Positions 43,292 through 53,516 are shown, counted from the first letter of the stretch. The stretch: DNA of 64,000 bases from Candidatus Sericytochromatia bacterium S15B-MN24 CBMW_12 (GCA_002083825.1 DAZV01000014.1:1-64000), one strand, 5' to 3'. Notes: a model not told the origin generated them from the letters alone. A program made the numbers and translations.

Positions 43292-43941
43292 CCTCGGTTC
43301 GGTTGCCGGAAGAGCCAGTAGGAGTACCCGAAGGTGACGACCACCAGGCCGATGGTCGATCCCATCACCACGCCGAAGGCCCAATTGAGCGGTAGCCAGA
43401 TGCTCAGCATGATGGCGAACCCCATGATAACCATGAGCTTTCCTGCCAGCCGATGGGTCCGGACCCAGACCTCGTCGCTGGAGAGCGTCCAGGGCGTGCG
43501 AATCCCCACGAAGAAGTTCGACCGAACTTTCGGAAGGTAATTTCCCAGGACGACGAAGAGCAGGCCGATTCCCACCAGGAGCCGGGTGACGTGCAGCGAT
43601 TGATCCGCCGAGGCCGCCGCCGAAAGGGCCAGGTAGGTGATGAAGAGCATCAGCGCGGTCACGCCCGTCTTGATCACCGGGTAGATGCCGCCGAAGGCCG
43701 CCCAGTTGCGGCTTCGCGGATCGATGAGCGGGCTCAAGGTCAGCACCAGGTAGACGAGGGTAGCGGCCAAGGGGCCGATGAGAGCGCCCCAGAGCCGGGG
43801 CATCCAATCGTCGGGCCGGCCGTCGATTCCCCAGTGCGTCGGCACCGGATCGGGGAGCTGAGGCCAGTACCAGAAGACCAGGCCCCACGCGGCGAGAATC
43901 ATGAGAATCGGCAGGAACTCAGTCCTGAACGTCGGGCGCAT
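43288..43941 (-). CDS. SdpI/YhfL-family membrane protein with DUF1648 domain
   Basis: A 217-residue inner-membrane protein with about six hydrophobic segments. The N-terminus has the DUF1648 pattern PVPTHWGIDGRPDDW; the C-terminal half has the SdpI signature (GNYLPKVRSNFFVGIRTPWTLSSDEVWVRTHRLAG). In Bacillus SdpI is the immunity and signal protein against the SdpC toxin. It follows the repressor gene with a 23-nt overlap and has AGGAGA before its ATG. No sdpC-like toxin gene is visible here. Confidence 0.9.
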   Translation of the reverse strand: MRPTFRTEFLPILMILAAWGLVFWYWPQLPDPVPTHWGIDGRPDDWMPRLWGALIGPLAATLVYLVLTLSPLIDPRSRNWAAFGGIYPVIKTGVTALMLFITYLALSAAASADQSLHVTRLLVGIGLLFVVLGNYLPKVRSNFFVGIRTPWTLSSDEVWVRTHRLAGKLMVIMGFAIMLSIWLPLNWAFGVVMGSTIGLVVVTFGYSYWLFRQPNRG

Positions 43942-44209
43942 GGGACTCTCCTTTCCAGAGGTTGAGCATCGAGGCCATCAGCTCCTCGAAGACCGTCAAA
44001 TTGAGATGATACGTGATGTGGGTCCCGTCGCGGATGCCGTAGATGAGGTCGGCGTCCTTGAGCTGGTTCAAGTGATGGGAGACGGTCGGCTTCTTCAACT
44101 CGAAGCGCTCCGCGATCTCCCCGGCGGTACGTGGCCGCTGCCGCAGGAGGGCCAGGATCTCGCGACGACTGGGATCGGCGATCGCCTTGAAGACCTCGTT
44201 CAGAGCCAT
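43919..44209 (-). CDS. ArsR-family repressor, SdpR-like
   Basis: A 96-residue winged-helix regulator (ADPSRREILALL, GEIAERFELKKPTVSHHLNQLKDADLI). It lacks the metal-binding cysteines of ArsR/SmtB sensors, like SdpR, which is controlled by membrane capture on SdpI. GGAGG 5 nt before ATG 44209 sets the start. With the operator at 45131-45162 it probably represses its own operon. Confidence 0.9.
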   Translation of the reverse strand: MALNEVFKAIADPSRREILALLRQRPRTAGEIAERFELKKPTVSHHLNQLKDADLIYGIRDGTHITYHLNLTVFEELMASMLNLWKGESHAPDVQD

Positions 44210-44228
44210 CCCAGCCTCCGGCATGCGC

Positions 44229-45110
44229 TCAGCATAGGGGTTGCCCCACGGCATCGAGTGCTTTCCAGCGGTAGAGCCCCCAAACGAGGGCTGCCAGCAC
44301 CAGCAGCCCGATCAGTCCCGTCGGCCCGCCGAGCAGGGAGTGGTGCCCCGCCACGAAGAAAAGACCGTAGGCGGCCCCCTGGTTGAGGAATCCGTGCGCG
44401 AGCGCCGGCACGAAGATGCTTCCTGACGCGTAGTAGAGCCAGGCGAAAACCGCTCCCATCAGCACCGCGAAGACGGTCATGAACCCGATTCCCGCGACCG
44501 GATGACCGGGGTAATTGAAGCCCATCGCGATGACCGGCGCGTGCCAGAGGCCCCAGATGACGCCATGAACGGCGATCGCCCGGATCTTCCCCAGACCCAG
44601 CAGCTTGGGCAGCAGGTAGCCGCGCCAGCCGTACTCCTCGCCCCAGTAGGCCGGAATGCCCAGGATGGCTCCTAGAATCCCCATCTGGACCGCCATCAGG
44701 GCCGCGAAGACTCCCACGCTCATCGGAAAGGCTTGGCCCGACTTTGCCGTTATCGCCAGGATCAACTCCTGGAACTTGGTCAATTTGCCATCCAGCGTGA
44801 GCCAGGGGGTCAACGCCGAAAGGCCGAAGCTCAGCCCCAGAAAAACCGCCATCAGGGCGAACGCGGCGAGGTAGTAGCGTTTTTTGCCCAGGCAAAGCCC
44901 CGTGCCTCGAAAGCCTTCCCGGCGCAAGGACCGGAAGGCCACGGCGACCAAGGCGGGGATCAGCATCTGCACCCCGACCAGGATCTGGAAACTGCGCGGG
45001 TTGGCCAGGCCGCCCTGGAAGTAAACGATGACGTCCAGTGCCCAGCTCAGGGCGAAAACGACCGAGACGTAGCTGGTGATGACCTTCCGATCTTTCGGTT
45101 CGAGCATCAT
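44229..45110 (-). CDS. CPBP intramembrane metalloprotease (Abi/CAAX type)
   Basis: A 293-residue polytopic membrane protein. The active-site pattern is intact: Glu158-Glu159 and Arg163 in EEYGWRGYLLP, His190 in GLWHAP, and His239 in LAHGFLN. In Gram-positive bacteriocin loci such proteins give self-immunity or process peptides. It is first gene of the CPBP-sdpR-sdpI operon. Two adjacent ATG codons; AGGAGA precedes. Confidence 0.9.
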   Translation of the reverse strand: MMLEPKDRKVITSYVSVVFALSWALDVIVYFQGGLANPRSFQILVGVQMLIPALVAVAFRSLRREGFRGTGLCLGKKRYYLAAFALMAVFLGLSFGLSALTPWLTLDGKLTKFQELILAITAKSGQAFPMSVGVFAALMAVQMGILGAILGIPAYWGEEYGWRGYLLPKLLGLGKIRAIAVHGVIWGLWHAPVIAMGFNYPGHPVAGIGFMTVFAVLMGAVFAWLYYASGSIFVPALAHGFLNQGAAYGLFFVAGHHSLLGGPTGLIGLLVLAALVWGLYRWKALDAVGQPLC

Positions 45111-45130
45111 GATCTCTCCTGATTTTGCTG

Positions 45131-45162
45131 CTATCTAATTCGATAGTCGACTAATTAGATAG
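45131..45162. promoter_or_regulatory. Palindromic operator, probable ArsR/SdpR-like site
   Basis: CTATCTAATT (45131-45140) and its exact reverse complement (45153-45162) flank 12 nt. A further partial copy (AATCTAACTT) follows at 45164. The palindrome covers the -10 and start of the CPBP-sdpR-sdpI promoter, in an AT-rich patch within G+C-rich DNA, as expected for an autoregulated winged-helix repressor. Confidence 0.75.
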
Positions 45163-45187
45163 TAATCTAACTTCGGGGGCCTGACAA
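45159..45187 (-). promoter_or_regulatory. Promoter of CPBP-sdpR-sdpI
   Basis: On the minus strand TTGTCA (45182-45187) and TACTAT (45159-45164) are 17 nt apart. The -10 overlaps the operator palindrome. Confidence 0.65.
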
Positions 45188-45257
45188 GTTCCAAACCCCG
45201 GAAAAAACCGGGCCTTGGAGCTCGACTCGGATGAAGCCGAAGCGTTCCGGCCAGCCT

Positions 45258-45389
45258 CTGCTGCCAGCGGGGCTGCGACCCCGGGTTGTGAGAAGCCTCA
45301 CATGCCCGCCGTGCGCGCCGATACCCGCCGCGGACGCGGCGTGACGTATGCTTGACGGGTTCGCATCTCCTGCGACGCTCCCGATGCGC
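45258..45389 (+). repeat. Dispersed ~131-nt structured element, copy 2
   Basis: Aligns with copy 1 along its length. Its last part can fold differently, by CGCATC (45362-45367) with GATGCG (45383-45388). The position equivalent to the microprotein start opens only a 4-codon frame, so the downstream gene seen with copy 1 is missing. It lies 70 nt from the CPBP promoter. Confidence 0.7.
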
Positions 45390-45487
45390 AGGGACTAGCG
45401 GAGGGGGAAAAGCGAATCAATGCGGGCCACGCGCCATTTAATCTCTACGCAATGTAGACCAAGCCTAGTCTTGATGGTGAGAAAGGA

Positions 45488-45516
45488 TTAACTGCATGAG
45501 TCCAGGGTATTACTAT
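45488..45516 (+). promoter_or_regulatory. Possible promoter of the 45552 lipoprotein gene
   Basis: TTAACT and TACTAT are spaced 17 nt, each matching 4 of 6 consensus bases, with a predicted start about 29 nt before the ATG. Confidence 0.4.
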
Positions 45517-45551
45517 GACGGATACAAGCAAACATTCGTTCAGGAGGCTGC

Positions 45552-47006
45552 ATGAGGCACATTCGGTGGATAGGCGTGGCGCTCAGTATCGGGTTGTTGA
45601 CGGGTTGCCCGGGTGGGCTCGGCCTGAACCCTGAGACCCTCGACCAGATCAACTCCATGCTCGGCGAGTACGGACTCAACCTCAAGACGGTGGATCCGTC
45701 GACGGGTGAGGCCCGGACTTATCAAGCAGCCGATGTCTCTCAGGTCGTCGGCGAAGACGGCAAGCCCATCGATTACAAGTTCGACGGCGACAAGATGGTC
45801 TTCCGGCCCGGCAAAGAGGGCCAGCAGCGGATCACGGTCAAACTCAAGGACGGGACGACCCAGCAGTTCACCATCGAAGGCAAGCAATCGGATGCCCGGA
45901 TGACCGGAGACGTGGCGTTCATTCCTGACGGCAGCGGCCAGGGCTTCACCACCGAGGTTGGCATCGGCCAGGCCATCAACGTCCGGGAGCGTCACGGCGC
46001 CATCATGGACCAGATGGCCTCCAAAAGAATCAAGCTGACCTTCGGCAGCGAGAACCTGGCGGGCCTGAGCCCCGACATGATCAAGGCCGTCTACTTCGAT
46101 CGCATGAAGCTCCCGCCCTTCACCTACGCGGTCGTGGACGGCGTGCTCAAGGTCGATCCCATGCATTTCTTCATGGCGCGCGAATATCAAAAGCACAGCG
46201 GATCCTATCCCATGGTCCGCGTCGGCTACATGAAAGACGGCAAGCTGATGGTGGTGCTCGCCGCCATGGCCGACTTGCCGCAGCTTCCCGACTTCACGCT
46301 GCCCCAGCCGGGTCAGGCTCCGCCGCCGCCTCCGGGTCCTGACGCCTTCGCGTCCGACCAGACTCTCGATCTCGAGATCAAGATGTCCGAGTCCCTGGAC
46401 ATGACGATCGAGGCGTACGAGACCGAGAAACAGCTGCAAACCAACGTTCCCCGGCCGGGCGAGGCGCCCCCTCCGCCCAGCGATACGGAGCAGGCCGCGA
46501 TTCGCGAACATATCAACGAGTTCGGCGTCACGTTCAATGTCTCGACGCTTGCCGGCGTCGGCGCCACGGACGTCAAGGCCATGTTCGTCGGCAAGATGGA
46601 GCGCCCCATGATGGACCTCCTGTCGATTGGCACGGGCGGGGAAGTCAAGCTCGACCCGATGATGATCGGCCATGCCTTCCAGCTCTGGTACGGCCCGCTG
46701 AGCTCGAACACGACCAACGCCCCCTGGATCCGGATCTACTTCCAGGACGGCTCGGGCGGCCACGTGGCGAAGTTCCGCTTCAAGGCGAACACGGTACCCA
46801 CTTGGTTCTCCGGGCCCATCGGCTGGGATCCGCCAGTGCGTTCGGATGCTATTGGTTGGTTTCCTCCTCAGCCGCCCTTCGGTGTCTTCGGAACGGGAAA
46901 CACCGTCTCGGGAACGGACATGGAAATCGGCGCCCTGGAGACCGCGGTATCGCTGGATACCTTCCGGACGAACCTCCGGAACAAGACGGGTCCCAACCCC
47001 GATTAG
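45552..47006 (+). CDS. Proline-linked two-domain lipoprotein, unknown
   Basis: A 484-residue predicted lipoprotein: signal peptide with lipobox LTGC (Cys19). After a short N-terminal domain there are two similar regions (about 120-250 and 320-430), each followed or preceded by a proline run (GQAPPPPPG, GEAPPPPSD). Both share the order GVTF/KLTF strand, D(V/M)KA(V/M)(F/Y)..(K/R)M, VK(V/L)DPM and an aromatic strand, suggesting internal duplication. AGGAGG before the ATG. No known family recognised; an extracytoplasmic binding or structural role is inferred. Confidence 0.75.
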   Translation: MRHIRWIGVALSIGLLTGCPGGLGLNPETLDQINSMLGEYGLNLKTVDPSTGEARTYQAADVSQVVGEDGKPIDYKFDGDKMVFRPGKEGQQRITVKLKDGTTQQFTIEGKQSDARMTGDVAFIPDGSGQGFTTEVGIGQAINVRERHGAIMDQMASKRIKLTFGSENLAGLSPDMIKAVYFDRMKLPPFTYAVVDGVLKVDPMHFFMAREYQKHSGSYPMVRVGYMKDGKLMVVLAAMADLPQLPDFTLPQPGQAPPPPPGPDAFASDQTLDLEIKMSESLDMTIEAYETEKQLQTNVPRPGEAPPPPSDTEQAAIREHINEFGVTFNVSTLAGVGATDVKAMFVGKMERPMMDLLSIGTGGEVKLDPMMIGHAFQLWYGPLSSNTTNAPWIRIYFQDGSGGHVAKFRFKANTVPTWFSGPIGWDPPVRSDAIGWFPPQPPFGVFGTGNTVSGTDMEIGALETAVSLDTFRTNLRNKTGPNPD

Positions 47007-47034
47007 CTTCGACTCCAATCGAATCATCCAAAAT

Positions 47035-47064
47035 CGAGGGCCTCTCCATGCGGAGAGGCCCTCG
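47035..47064. terminator. Bidirectional terminator
   Basis: A perfect 13-bp stem (47035-47047 with 47052-47064) with loop ATGC lies between convergent genes. On the minus strand it is followed by ATTTT, so it mainly serves the Nudix-lon side. Confidence 0.75.
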
Positions 47065-47105
47065 GTCTATCATGGTCTCGCCTCACCCCTAGAGGCGGTC
47101 TTGCC

Positions 47106-47627
47106 TCAGCGAGCGGAGCGGGCGCGCCAGTCGGCGATCGCCCGCTTGCCGTTCTCGAACGAGAAATCACCCAGCGGGAGCGCGTCGGCAGCGAACCACC
47201 CGAGCTCCGCCACGTCGTCCTTGGCGTCGAGCTTCTCCGGGATGGCGCCCAGCACCGTGGCTTCGTAGAAGATGTTGAGCGTCGCGACGCCCGACGCGCC
47301 GTAGGTATCCATGTAGATCCCGCCGAAGCCCGTGATCCGGATGTTCAGACCGGTTTCCTCCAAGACCTCGCGCAGGGCGCCGGCCTCGGGGTGCTCCCCG
47401 TCTTCGAGGTAGCCGCCGGGGAGATCCCACTGGCCCTTGAAGGGCGCGATGGCCCGCCGCGCCAGCAGCAGGCGCCCCTGGTCATCGACGACCAGCGCGC
47501 CCGCGCATGGCTTGGAGTTCTTGTAGAACAGCTCCTGGCAGCCTGGGCAGCGCTGGCGGAGCAGTCCCTCCTGCAGCTGGGCGACTAGCTCCGTGCGACA
47601 GTAGGGGCAGTAGCGGAAGTCCTGCAT
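47106..47627 (-). CDS. Zinc-ribbon Nudix hydrolase
   Basis: A 173-residue pyrophosphohydrolase. An N-terminal zinc ribbon (CPYC...CPGC, about 7-31) precedes the Nudix domain; the Nudix box is complete (GGYLEDGEHPEAGALREVLEE). This layout resembles NADH pyrophosphatase/NudC-like and related NUDIX proteins, but the NudC SQPWPFPxS motif is not seen, so substrate is open. ATG 47627 follows GAGGA and lies 11 nt after lon; the long frame upstream is out-of-frame lon. Confidence 0.88.
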   Translation of the reverse strand: MQDFRYCPYCRTELVAQLQEGLLRQRCPGCQELFYKNSKPCAGALVVDDQGRLLLARRAIAPFKGQWDLPGGYLEDGEHPEAGALREVLEETGLNIRITGFGGIYMDTYGASGVATLNIFYEATVLGAIPEKLDAKDDVAELGWFAADALPLGDFSFENGKRAIADWRARSAR

Positions 47628-47638
47628 GCGATCCTCGT

Positions 47639-50059
47639 CTAATTGACCACGGCGGGGATTTCGCTGTCGTCCTCCACCAGCTCGACCAGGGGAGCGATGA
47701 GCTTTTCCAGGGCGGGCAGCAAGCCCAGGTCGAGCGCCTCGTGCAGGTGCTCCAGCAGGACGATCTTGAGCCCCCCGAGAGTATCGGCGCTGATCTCTTC
47801 GAGGTCGGGGGCGTTCTCGAGCGGGATGATGACCGTGTGCATGTCGGCCCGGCGCGCGGCCAGCAGCTTCTCCTTGAGGCCTCCGATGGCCGTGATGCGG
47901 CCGCGCAGCGTGATCTCCCCCGTCATGGCGATGTCCGAGCGGATGGGACGGCCGGAGAGGGCGGAGGCGATCGCCATGGTGATGGCGATTCCCGCCGACG
48001 GGCCGTCCTTGGGGACGGCGCCGGCCGGCACGTGCAGGTGAAGGTCGAAAGCCGACAGGCTCTTGGCGGGCACTCCCAGCTCCTCGTGATGGGCTTTCAC
48101 GTACGTGTACGCGGCCTGGGCCGACTCGCGCATGACGTCGCCGAGCTGTCCGGTGAGTTGCAGGGTTCCCTTGCCCTTCACGGCGATGACCTCGACGGTC
48201 ATGATCTTGCCGCCCATCTCGGTCCATGCCAGGCCGTTGACGACGCCGACCTCGGGCACGCGCGCATCGTGCTGGAGCTTGAAGCGGCGGGCTCCGAGCA
48301 GCTTGGACAGGCTTTCGGTGGTGATCTCGGGGCGCTCTTCCTTCGCGACGATGGCTCTCGCCGTCTTGCGCGCGAGAGAGGCGAGTTCGCGGCCTAACTG
48401 GCGGACGCCGGCCTCGCGGGTCCAGCCGCGGATGACGTGGCGCAGCTCCTCGGGGCCGATTTGCAGGGTATTGGACGGCAGGCCATGGTTGGCGATGACC
48501 TTGGGAAGCAGGTGGCGCTGGGCGATTGCCAGCTTCTCGTCCTCGGAGTAACCCGAGATGCGGATAACTTCCATGCGATCCAGCAATGGGCTGGAGATGC
48601 CATGGGTGGAGTTGGCCGTACAGATGAAGAGCACTTCCGAGAGGTCGAAGGGTGTTTCCAGGTAGTGGTCGGAGAAGGCTTTGTTCTGTTCGGGATCGAG
48701 CACCTCGAGGAGGGCGGAGGCGGGGTTGCCACGGTGATCGCGGCCCATCTTCTCGATCTCGTCGAGCAGGAAGACGGGGTTCTTCGTGCCGGCTTGCTTG
48801 AGAGCGGCCAGGATCCGTCCGGGCATGGCTCCCACGTAGGTCCGGCGATGGCCGCGGATTTCGGCTTCGTCGTGGACGCCGCCGAGACTGACCCGCACGA
48901 ACTCGCGGTTGAGTGCTTTTGCGACCGACTGGGCGAGCGAGGTCTTGCCGACGCCGGGAGGCCCGACGAGGCAGATGACGGTGGTGGGTTTGCCCTTGCG
49001 GAGCTTGCGGACCGCGAGGAACTCGAGGATGCGATCCTTGACCTTCGAGAGTCCGAAGTGATCGGCTTCGAGCACGCTCTCGGCGTTCGAGAGGTCGAGG
49101 CGTTCCCGGCTACGCTTGCTCCAGGGGAGGGCGGCGAGGGTTTCGAGGTAGGTGCGGATGACGCCGGTTTCGGCCGAGGAGGGGCTGAGGCGGGAAAGGC
49201 GGGTGAGCTCGCGCTCGACGCGCTGCATCGCCTCGGCCGGAAGCTTGGCGCGTTCCAGGGCGCTCCGCAACTCGGCGACTTCGCTCTGACGTTCGTCGCT
49301 GCCGGTGAGTTCGGTCTGAATGACCCGGAGCTTTTCTTTGAGGTAGTACTCGCGCTGGGCCTTGTCCATGGTTTGGCGGACTCGGGTGTGGATCTCATGG
49401 TCGAGTTTGAGGGCTTCGAGTTCGACCGCGAGCAGGGTGGCGAGTTTTTCCAGCCGTGCGAAGGGGTCCAGGGTGAGCAGGAGGTCCTGCTTGTCGGCAG
49501 GTTTGAGCATGAGGACGGAGGCGATGCGATCGGCGAGCATGCCGGGATCTTCACCCTCTTGCATGGAGTCGAAGGATTCGAGGGTGCCCATGGCGACGGA
49601 GCGGATGCCGGCGGGAATCTTCTGGTTGAGTTCGAGGTAGCCGGTGAGTTGCTCGACGACGACCCGGATGAGGGCCTGGAGTTCGGGGGTGGAGGGGGTG
49701 ATGACGAGGGGGACGAGTTCGTAGGAAGCGGCGATGCTGTCCCCGTCGGAGAGGGCTGTCAGCTGGATGCGTTCCTTGCCTTCCACGATGATGCGCAGGG
49801 TGCCATCGGGTTGGGGCAGGGCTTGCAGGACCTCGGCGAGGGTGGCGATGGGGCAGAGGTCGTCCAGCTTGGGTGAGTCGATGCTGCCGTCGCGTTGGGG
49901 GGCGAGCACGATGCGCTTGTCGCGCTTCATGGCGGCGTGGACGGAGGCGATGGAGAGGTCGCGCCCGATGAGCAGCGGAACGACGGTCTGGGGGAAGACG
50001 ACCATCTCGCGAAGGGGGACGGCGGGGGTCATGGGGACTTTGGGCTTCCTACGGGACAT
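47639..50059 (-). CDS. lon: ATP-dependent protease La (Lon)
   Basis: An 806-residue hexameric AAA+ protease for damaged and regulatory proteins. N-terminal LON substrate domain (about 10-200), AAA+ module with Walker [11 protein letters not shown], and protease domain with catalytic Ser in [10 protein letters not shown] and Lys in [10 protein letters not shown]. The ATG at 50057-50059 has AAAGG 6 nt upstream; earlier in-frame ATGs are less likely. It follows clpX after a terminator. Confidence 0.97.
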   Translation of the reverse strand: MSRRKPKVPMTPAVPLREMVVFPQTVVPLLIGRDLSIASVHAAMKRDKRIVLAPQRDGSIDSPKLDDLCPIATLAEVLQALPQPDGTLRIIVEGKERIQLTALSDGDSIAASYELVPLVITPSTPELQALIRVVVEQLTGYLELNQKIPAGIRSVAMGTLESFDSMQEGEDPGMLADRIASVLMLKPADKQDLLLTLDPFARLEKLATLLAVELEALKLDHEIHTRVRQTMDKAQREYYLKEKLRVIQTELTGSDERQSEVAELRSALERAKLPAEAMQRVERELTRLSRLSPSSAETGVIRTYLETLAALPWSKRSRERLDLSNAESVLEADHFGLSKVKDRILEFLAVRKLRKGKPTTVICLVGPPGVGKTSLAQSVAKALNREFVRVSLGGVHDEAEIRGHRRTYVGAMPGRILAALKQAGTKNPVFLLDEIEKMGRDHRGNPASALLEVLDPEQNKAFSDHYLETPFDLSEVLFICTANSTHGISSPLLDRMEVIRISGYSEDEKLAIAQRHLLPKVIANHGLPSNTLQIGPEELRHVIRGWTREAGVRQLGRELASLARKTARAIVAKEERPEITTESLSKLLGARRFKLQHDARVPEVGVVNGLAWTEMGGKIMTVEVIAVKGKGTLQLTGQLGDVMRESAQAAYTYVKAHHEELGVPAKSLSAFDLHLHVPAGAVPKDGPSAGIAITMAIASALSGRPIRSDIAMTGEITLRGRITAIGGLKEKLLAARRADMHTVIIPLENAPDLEEISADTLGGLKIVLLEHLHEALDLGLLPALEKLIAPLVELVEDDSEIPAVVN

Positions 50060-50107
50060 GGGCATCCTTTCCGGCTCGAGAGGGAGACTCGGCAAGCGAG
50101 TGTCCCC

Positions 50108-50148
50108 AAAAACGCGACGTGCGGACCCCCGAAGGGATCCGCACGTCG
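50108..50148 (-). terminator. Terminator between clpX and lon
   Basis: An 11-bp perfect stem (50115-50125 with 50138-50148) is followed on the minus strand by five T. It separates tig-clpP-clpX from lon, though partial read-through is likely because no clear lon promoter is visible in the short gap. Confidence 0.85.
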
Positions 50149-50160
50149 GGCATCAGGAAG

Positions 50161-51456
50161 CTATGAGGCTTCCTTTTGCTGGAGCTTTCCGTCGGGCATC
50201 AGCAGGATGTTGGCGAAGTTCTTGTTCAACACCATGTCCTGGGTGACCGTGATCTTCGAGAGATCGTTGCGGGAGGGGGCTTCGTACATGACGTCCATCA
50301 TGAGCTCCTCGACGATCGAGCGCAGGGCTCGGGCGCCGGTCTTGCGCTTGATGGCCTCGGCGGCGATCGCCTGGAGCGCCTCCGGGGTGAAGTCGAGTTC
50401 GACGTCGTCCATGGCGAGAAGCCGCTTGTACTGCTTGGAAATGGCGTTCTTGGGCTCGCTCAGGATCTGCACCAAGGCGGCCTCGTCGAGAGGCTCCAGG
50501 GTCGCGGTGACCGGGATGCGGCCGATGAACTCCGGGATCAAGCCGTACTTCAGCAAGTCCTCGGGCTGGAGCGCACGGAAGAGCGCGCCCAGGTCCTTTT
50601 GCTCGGATTCCTTGACGTCGGAGCCGAAGCCCATGGACTTCTTGCCGACGCGCGCTTCGATGACCTTGTCGAGACCGACGAAGGCTCCCCCCACGATGAA
50701 GAGGATGTTGGTGGTGTCGATCTGGATGAACTCCTGGTACGGGTGCTTCCGACCGCCCTGGGGCGGAACGTTGGCAACCGTGCCTTCCAGCATCTTGAGC
50801 AGAGCCTGCTGGACTCCTTCGCCCGAGACGTCCCGGGTGATGGAGGGGTTCTCGGACTTCTTGGCGATCTTGTCGATCTCGTCGATGTAGACGATGCCGC
50901 GCTCGGCGCGCTTGACGTCGTAGTCGGCGGACTGCAGGAGCCGCAGGAGGATGTTCTCGACGTCTTCGCCCACGTAGCCGGCCTCGGTGAGCGTGGTGGC
51001 GTCCGCGATGGCGAAGGGCACGTTGAGAAGCTTGGCGAGCGTCTGAGCCAAGAGGGTCTTGCCCGAGCCGGTGGGCCCGATCAAGAGGATGTTGCTCTTG
51101 GCGATTTCGACGTCGTCACCCTCGCTGTCCTTGGCCGAGATGCGCTTGTAGTGGTTGTAAACCGCCACGGACAGCGTCTTCTTGGCCAAGTCCTGCCCCA
51201 CGATGTGGGCGTCGAGACTCTTCTTGATGCCCTTGGGCTTCGGGGTCTCCCCGATTTCCACGGCCGGAGCCTCGGCGTTACGCTGCCCCTCATAGAGTTC
51301 CTCGTCGAGGATCTCATTGCAGAGGTCGACGCACTCGTCGCAGATGTAGACGCCGGGAGCCGCGATCAGCTTGCGAACCTGATCCTGCGTTTTACCGCAG
51401 AACGAGCACTTCGGCTGGCCCTTGTTATCCTCGTATTTCGGTGGTTTAGGTGGCAC
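50161..51456 (-). CDS. clpX: ATP-dependent Clp protease ATP-binding subunit ClpX
   Basis: A 431-residue AAA+ unfoldase. The N-terminal zinc-binding domain (CSFCGKT...CDECVDLC), Walker [14 protein letters not shown], Walker [10 protein letters not shown] and a pore loop GYVGED are visible, as is IGF-type loop region for ClpP docking. GTG start (51454-51456) with GGAGG 5 nt upstream overlaps the clpP end by 11 nt. Confidence 0.97.
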   Translation of the reverse strand: MPPKPPKYEDNKGQPKCSFCGKTQDQVRKLIAAPGVYICDECVDLCNEILDEELYEGQRNAEAPAVEIGETPKPKGIKKSLDAHIVGQDLAKKTLSVAVYNHYKRISAKDSEGDDVEIAKSNILLIGPTGSGKTLLAQTLAKLLNVPFAIADATTLTEAGYVGEDVENILLRLLQSADYDVKRAERGIVYIDEIDKIAKKSENPSITRDVSGEGVQQALLKMLEGTVANVPPQGGRKHPYQEFIQIDTTNILFIVGGAFVGLDKVIEARVGKKSMGFGSDVKESEQKDLGALFRALQPEDLLKYGLIPEFIGRIPVTATLEPLDEAALVQILSEPKNAISKQYKRLLAMDDVELDFTPEALQAIAAEAIKRKTGARALRSIVEELMMDVMYEAPSRNDLSKITVTQDMVLNKNFANILLMPDGKLQQKEAS

Positions 51457-52102
51457 TAGCCCCTCCAGTTCCCGTTGCCGGCGGCATCGGCACCTTATTC
51501 GCGCCGATCCGAGGCACCAGGACCTCATCAATCAGACCGTACTCCTTGGCTTCCATGGAAGAAAGGAAGAAGTCGCGGTCGGTATCCTTCTCGATCTTCT
51601 TGAGATCCTGGTTCGAATGGATCGCCATCAGCTCGTTCAAGCGACGCTTGAGGCGCAGGATCTCGGCGGCCTGGATCTCGATATCCGTCGCCTGACCCTG
51701 GGCGCCGCCCAGAGGTTGGTGGATCATGATGCGAGCATTCGGCAACGCCATCCGCTTGCCGGGGGCGCCGGCGTTAAGCAGAAACGCGCCCATAGAGGCG
51801 GCTTGCCCCATGCAGATTGTCGAGACATCCGGCTTAATGTACTGCATCGTGTCGTAGATGGCAAGGCCTGCCGTGACCACGCCACCAGGGCTGTTGATGT
51901 ACATGAAGATGTCCTTCGCCGGATCCTCGGCTTCGAGGAACAACAGCTGGGCCATCACCAAGCTCGCCACCGAATCGTCGATCGGCGTGTTGAGGAAGAT
52001 GATCCGTTCCTTCAACATGCGCGAGAAGATATCGAAGGAGCGCTCGCCCCGGCTCGTCTGCTCGATGACCATCGGGACCAAACCTGCATGAATCGGCAAC
52101 AT
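51446..52102 (-). CDS. clpP: ATP-dependent Clp protease proteolytic subunit
   Basis: A 218-residue serine protease forming the ClpXP barrel. Catalytic Ser103 (GQAASMGAF), His128 (MIHQPLGG) and Asp177 (DTDRDFF) are intact. The ATG at 52102 has AGAGGT upstream; the longer frame is out of the conserved region. A C-terminal Pro/Gly/Ala tail of about 15 residues is unusual but harmless. Confidence 0.97.
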   Translation of the reverse strand: MLPIHAGLVPMVIEQTSRGERSFDIFSRMLKERIIFLNTPIDDSVASLVMAQLLFLEAEDPAKDIFMYINSPGGVVTAGLAIYDTMQYIKPDVSTICMGQAASMGAFLLNAGAPGKRMALPNARIMIHQPLGGAQGQATDIEIQAAEILRLKRRLNELMAIHSNQDLKKIEKDTDRDFFLSSMEAKEYGLIDEVLVPRIGANKVPMPPATGTGGASAT

Positions 52103-52143
52103 CGGTAACCTCTTTCTAGGACAAGGCTGCGGAAGGGACGGAA

Positions 52144-53460
52144 CTAGGCTTGGGCCGACGTCTCGGCGACCTCGGGAGCGGATACGGAGACCTTCGCGCG
52201 CTCGAAGAGCCACTCGATGATCTTGTTGGAAAGCACCTCATCGGCGATCTGAGCATAAGCGCCCGACTCGATGATCTGCTTGCGGAACGCATCGGGAGAC
52301 ATGCCGTAGGACATCGCGTACTCCCCGATGGCCGCCTCGATCTCCATCGGCGTCGGCTCGATCCCCTCTTGGCGGGCGATCTGACCCAACGTCAGCGACG
52401 TGCGAATCCGCTTCGAGGCTTCCTCGCGCGAATTCTCCCGCCACTGCTGGATGTTTTCCTTCGTGAAGACCCGGTTCGGATCGACGCCCTGCTGGGCAAG
52501 GTTGTTCGCGTACTGGTTCAACAGGAAGGTCACTTCCCGCTCGACCATCGACTCGGGGACTTCCATCTCGGAATTGTCCACGACCTTCGAGAGCAACTGC
52601 TTGCGAAGCTCGAACTCCCGGTTCTCCTCGATCTCCTGGCCGATCTGCTCGCGGATCCGGCTCTGGAGCGCCTCGACCGAGTCAGCTCCAGCTTCCTTGG
52701 CCATCGCTTCATCAAGCTCGGGGAGCTGACGGTGCTTGACTTCCTTCACGGCGATCTCGAATACCACGGCCTTGCCCGCAAGCTCCGTGTTCGGGTATTC
52801 CTCCGGGAACTGAAGGTCCACGGTCTTGGTGTCCCCAGCCTTCATGCCCACCATGGCTTCGACGAAGCCCGGGATGAAACGACCCTCGGCAACCTCGATC
52901 GCGAAGTCGGTGGCCGAGCCACCCTCGAAAGCCACGTCGTCGATCTTGCCGACGAAATCCACCGTAGCCGTATCGCCCATCTCGATCGCCCGATCGACGA
53001 CCTCGAGCTGGGCGCGCGACCGCCGGATGGCGTCGATCCGCTCGGTGACCTGTTCTTCGGTGACCGTCGCTTCGGGAGCGGAAATCTCGATCTCGGTGTA
53101 TTGGCCCAGCGTCACTTCCGGGCGGACCTCGACGGTCGCCTTGAAGATCACGGGCTCGTTCTTGTTGGCCTGGACCAATTCGAAGCGAGGATCGGAGATG
53201 GTCTCCAACTTCTCCTGCTCGATGGCGCTGCTGTAGACCTCGGGAATGAGCACTTCCAGTGCTTCCTGCTTGATGGTCTCGGGGCCGACATGACGCTCGA
53301 CGATCGGGCGCGGGGCCTTGCCCTTGCGGAAGCCCGGGATATTCACCTGCTGGGCGACCTTACGGTAGGCCTTATCGTATGCGGCCTCGAAACGCTGGGC
53401 TTCGACTTCGACTTCGAGCAGGACTAGGTTCTTTTCCTTTTTTTCGAGGGTGACTTTCAC
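52144..53460 (-). CDS. tig: Trigger factor
   Basis: A 438-residue ribosome-bound chaperone and prolyl isomerase. N-terminal ribosome-binding domain with the [15 protein letters not shown] signature, central FKBP-type PPIase (about 150-245) and C-terminal helical arms. The GTG at 53458-53460 is chosen because GGAGG is 5 nt upstream and the family begins MKVT. First gene of tig-clpP-clpX. Confidence 0.96.
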   Translation of the reverse strand: MKVTLEKKEKNLVLLEVEVEAQRFEAAYDKAYRKVAQQVNIPGFRKGKAPRPIVERHVGPETIKQEALEVLIPEVYSSAIEQEKLETISDPRFELVQANKNEPVIFKATVEVRPEVTLGQYTEIEISAPEATVTEEQVTERIDAIRRSRAQLEVVDRAIEMGDTATVDFVGKIDDVAFEGGSATDFAIEVAEGRFIPGFVEAMVGMKAGDTKTVDLQFPEEYPNTELAGKAVVFEIAVKEVKHRQLPELDEAMAKEAGADSVEALQSRIREQIGQEIEENREFELRKQLLSKVVDNSEMEVPESMVEREVTFLLNQYANNLAQQGVDPNRVFTKENIQQWRENSREEASKRIRTSLTLGQIARQEGIEPTPMEIEAAIGEYAMSYGMSPDAFRKQIIESGAYAQIADEVLSNKIIEWLFERAKVSVSAPEVAETSAQA

Positions 53461-53516
53461 GATTGCCTCCAACGATTGCGGCATGTTGCCCTAAAACTCA
53501 AATATAATGGGATCAT

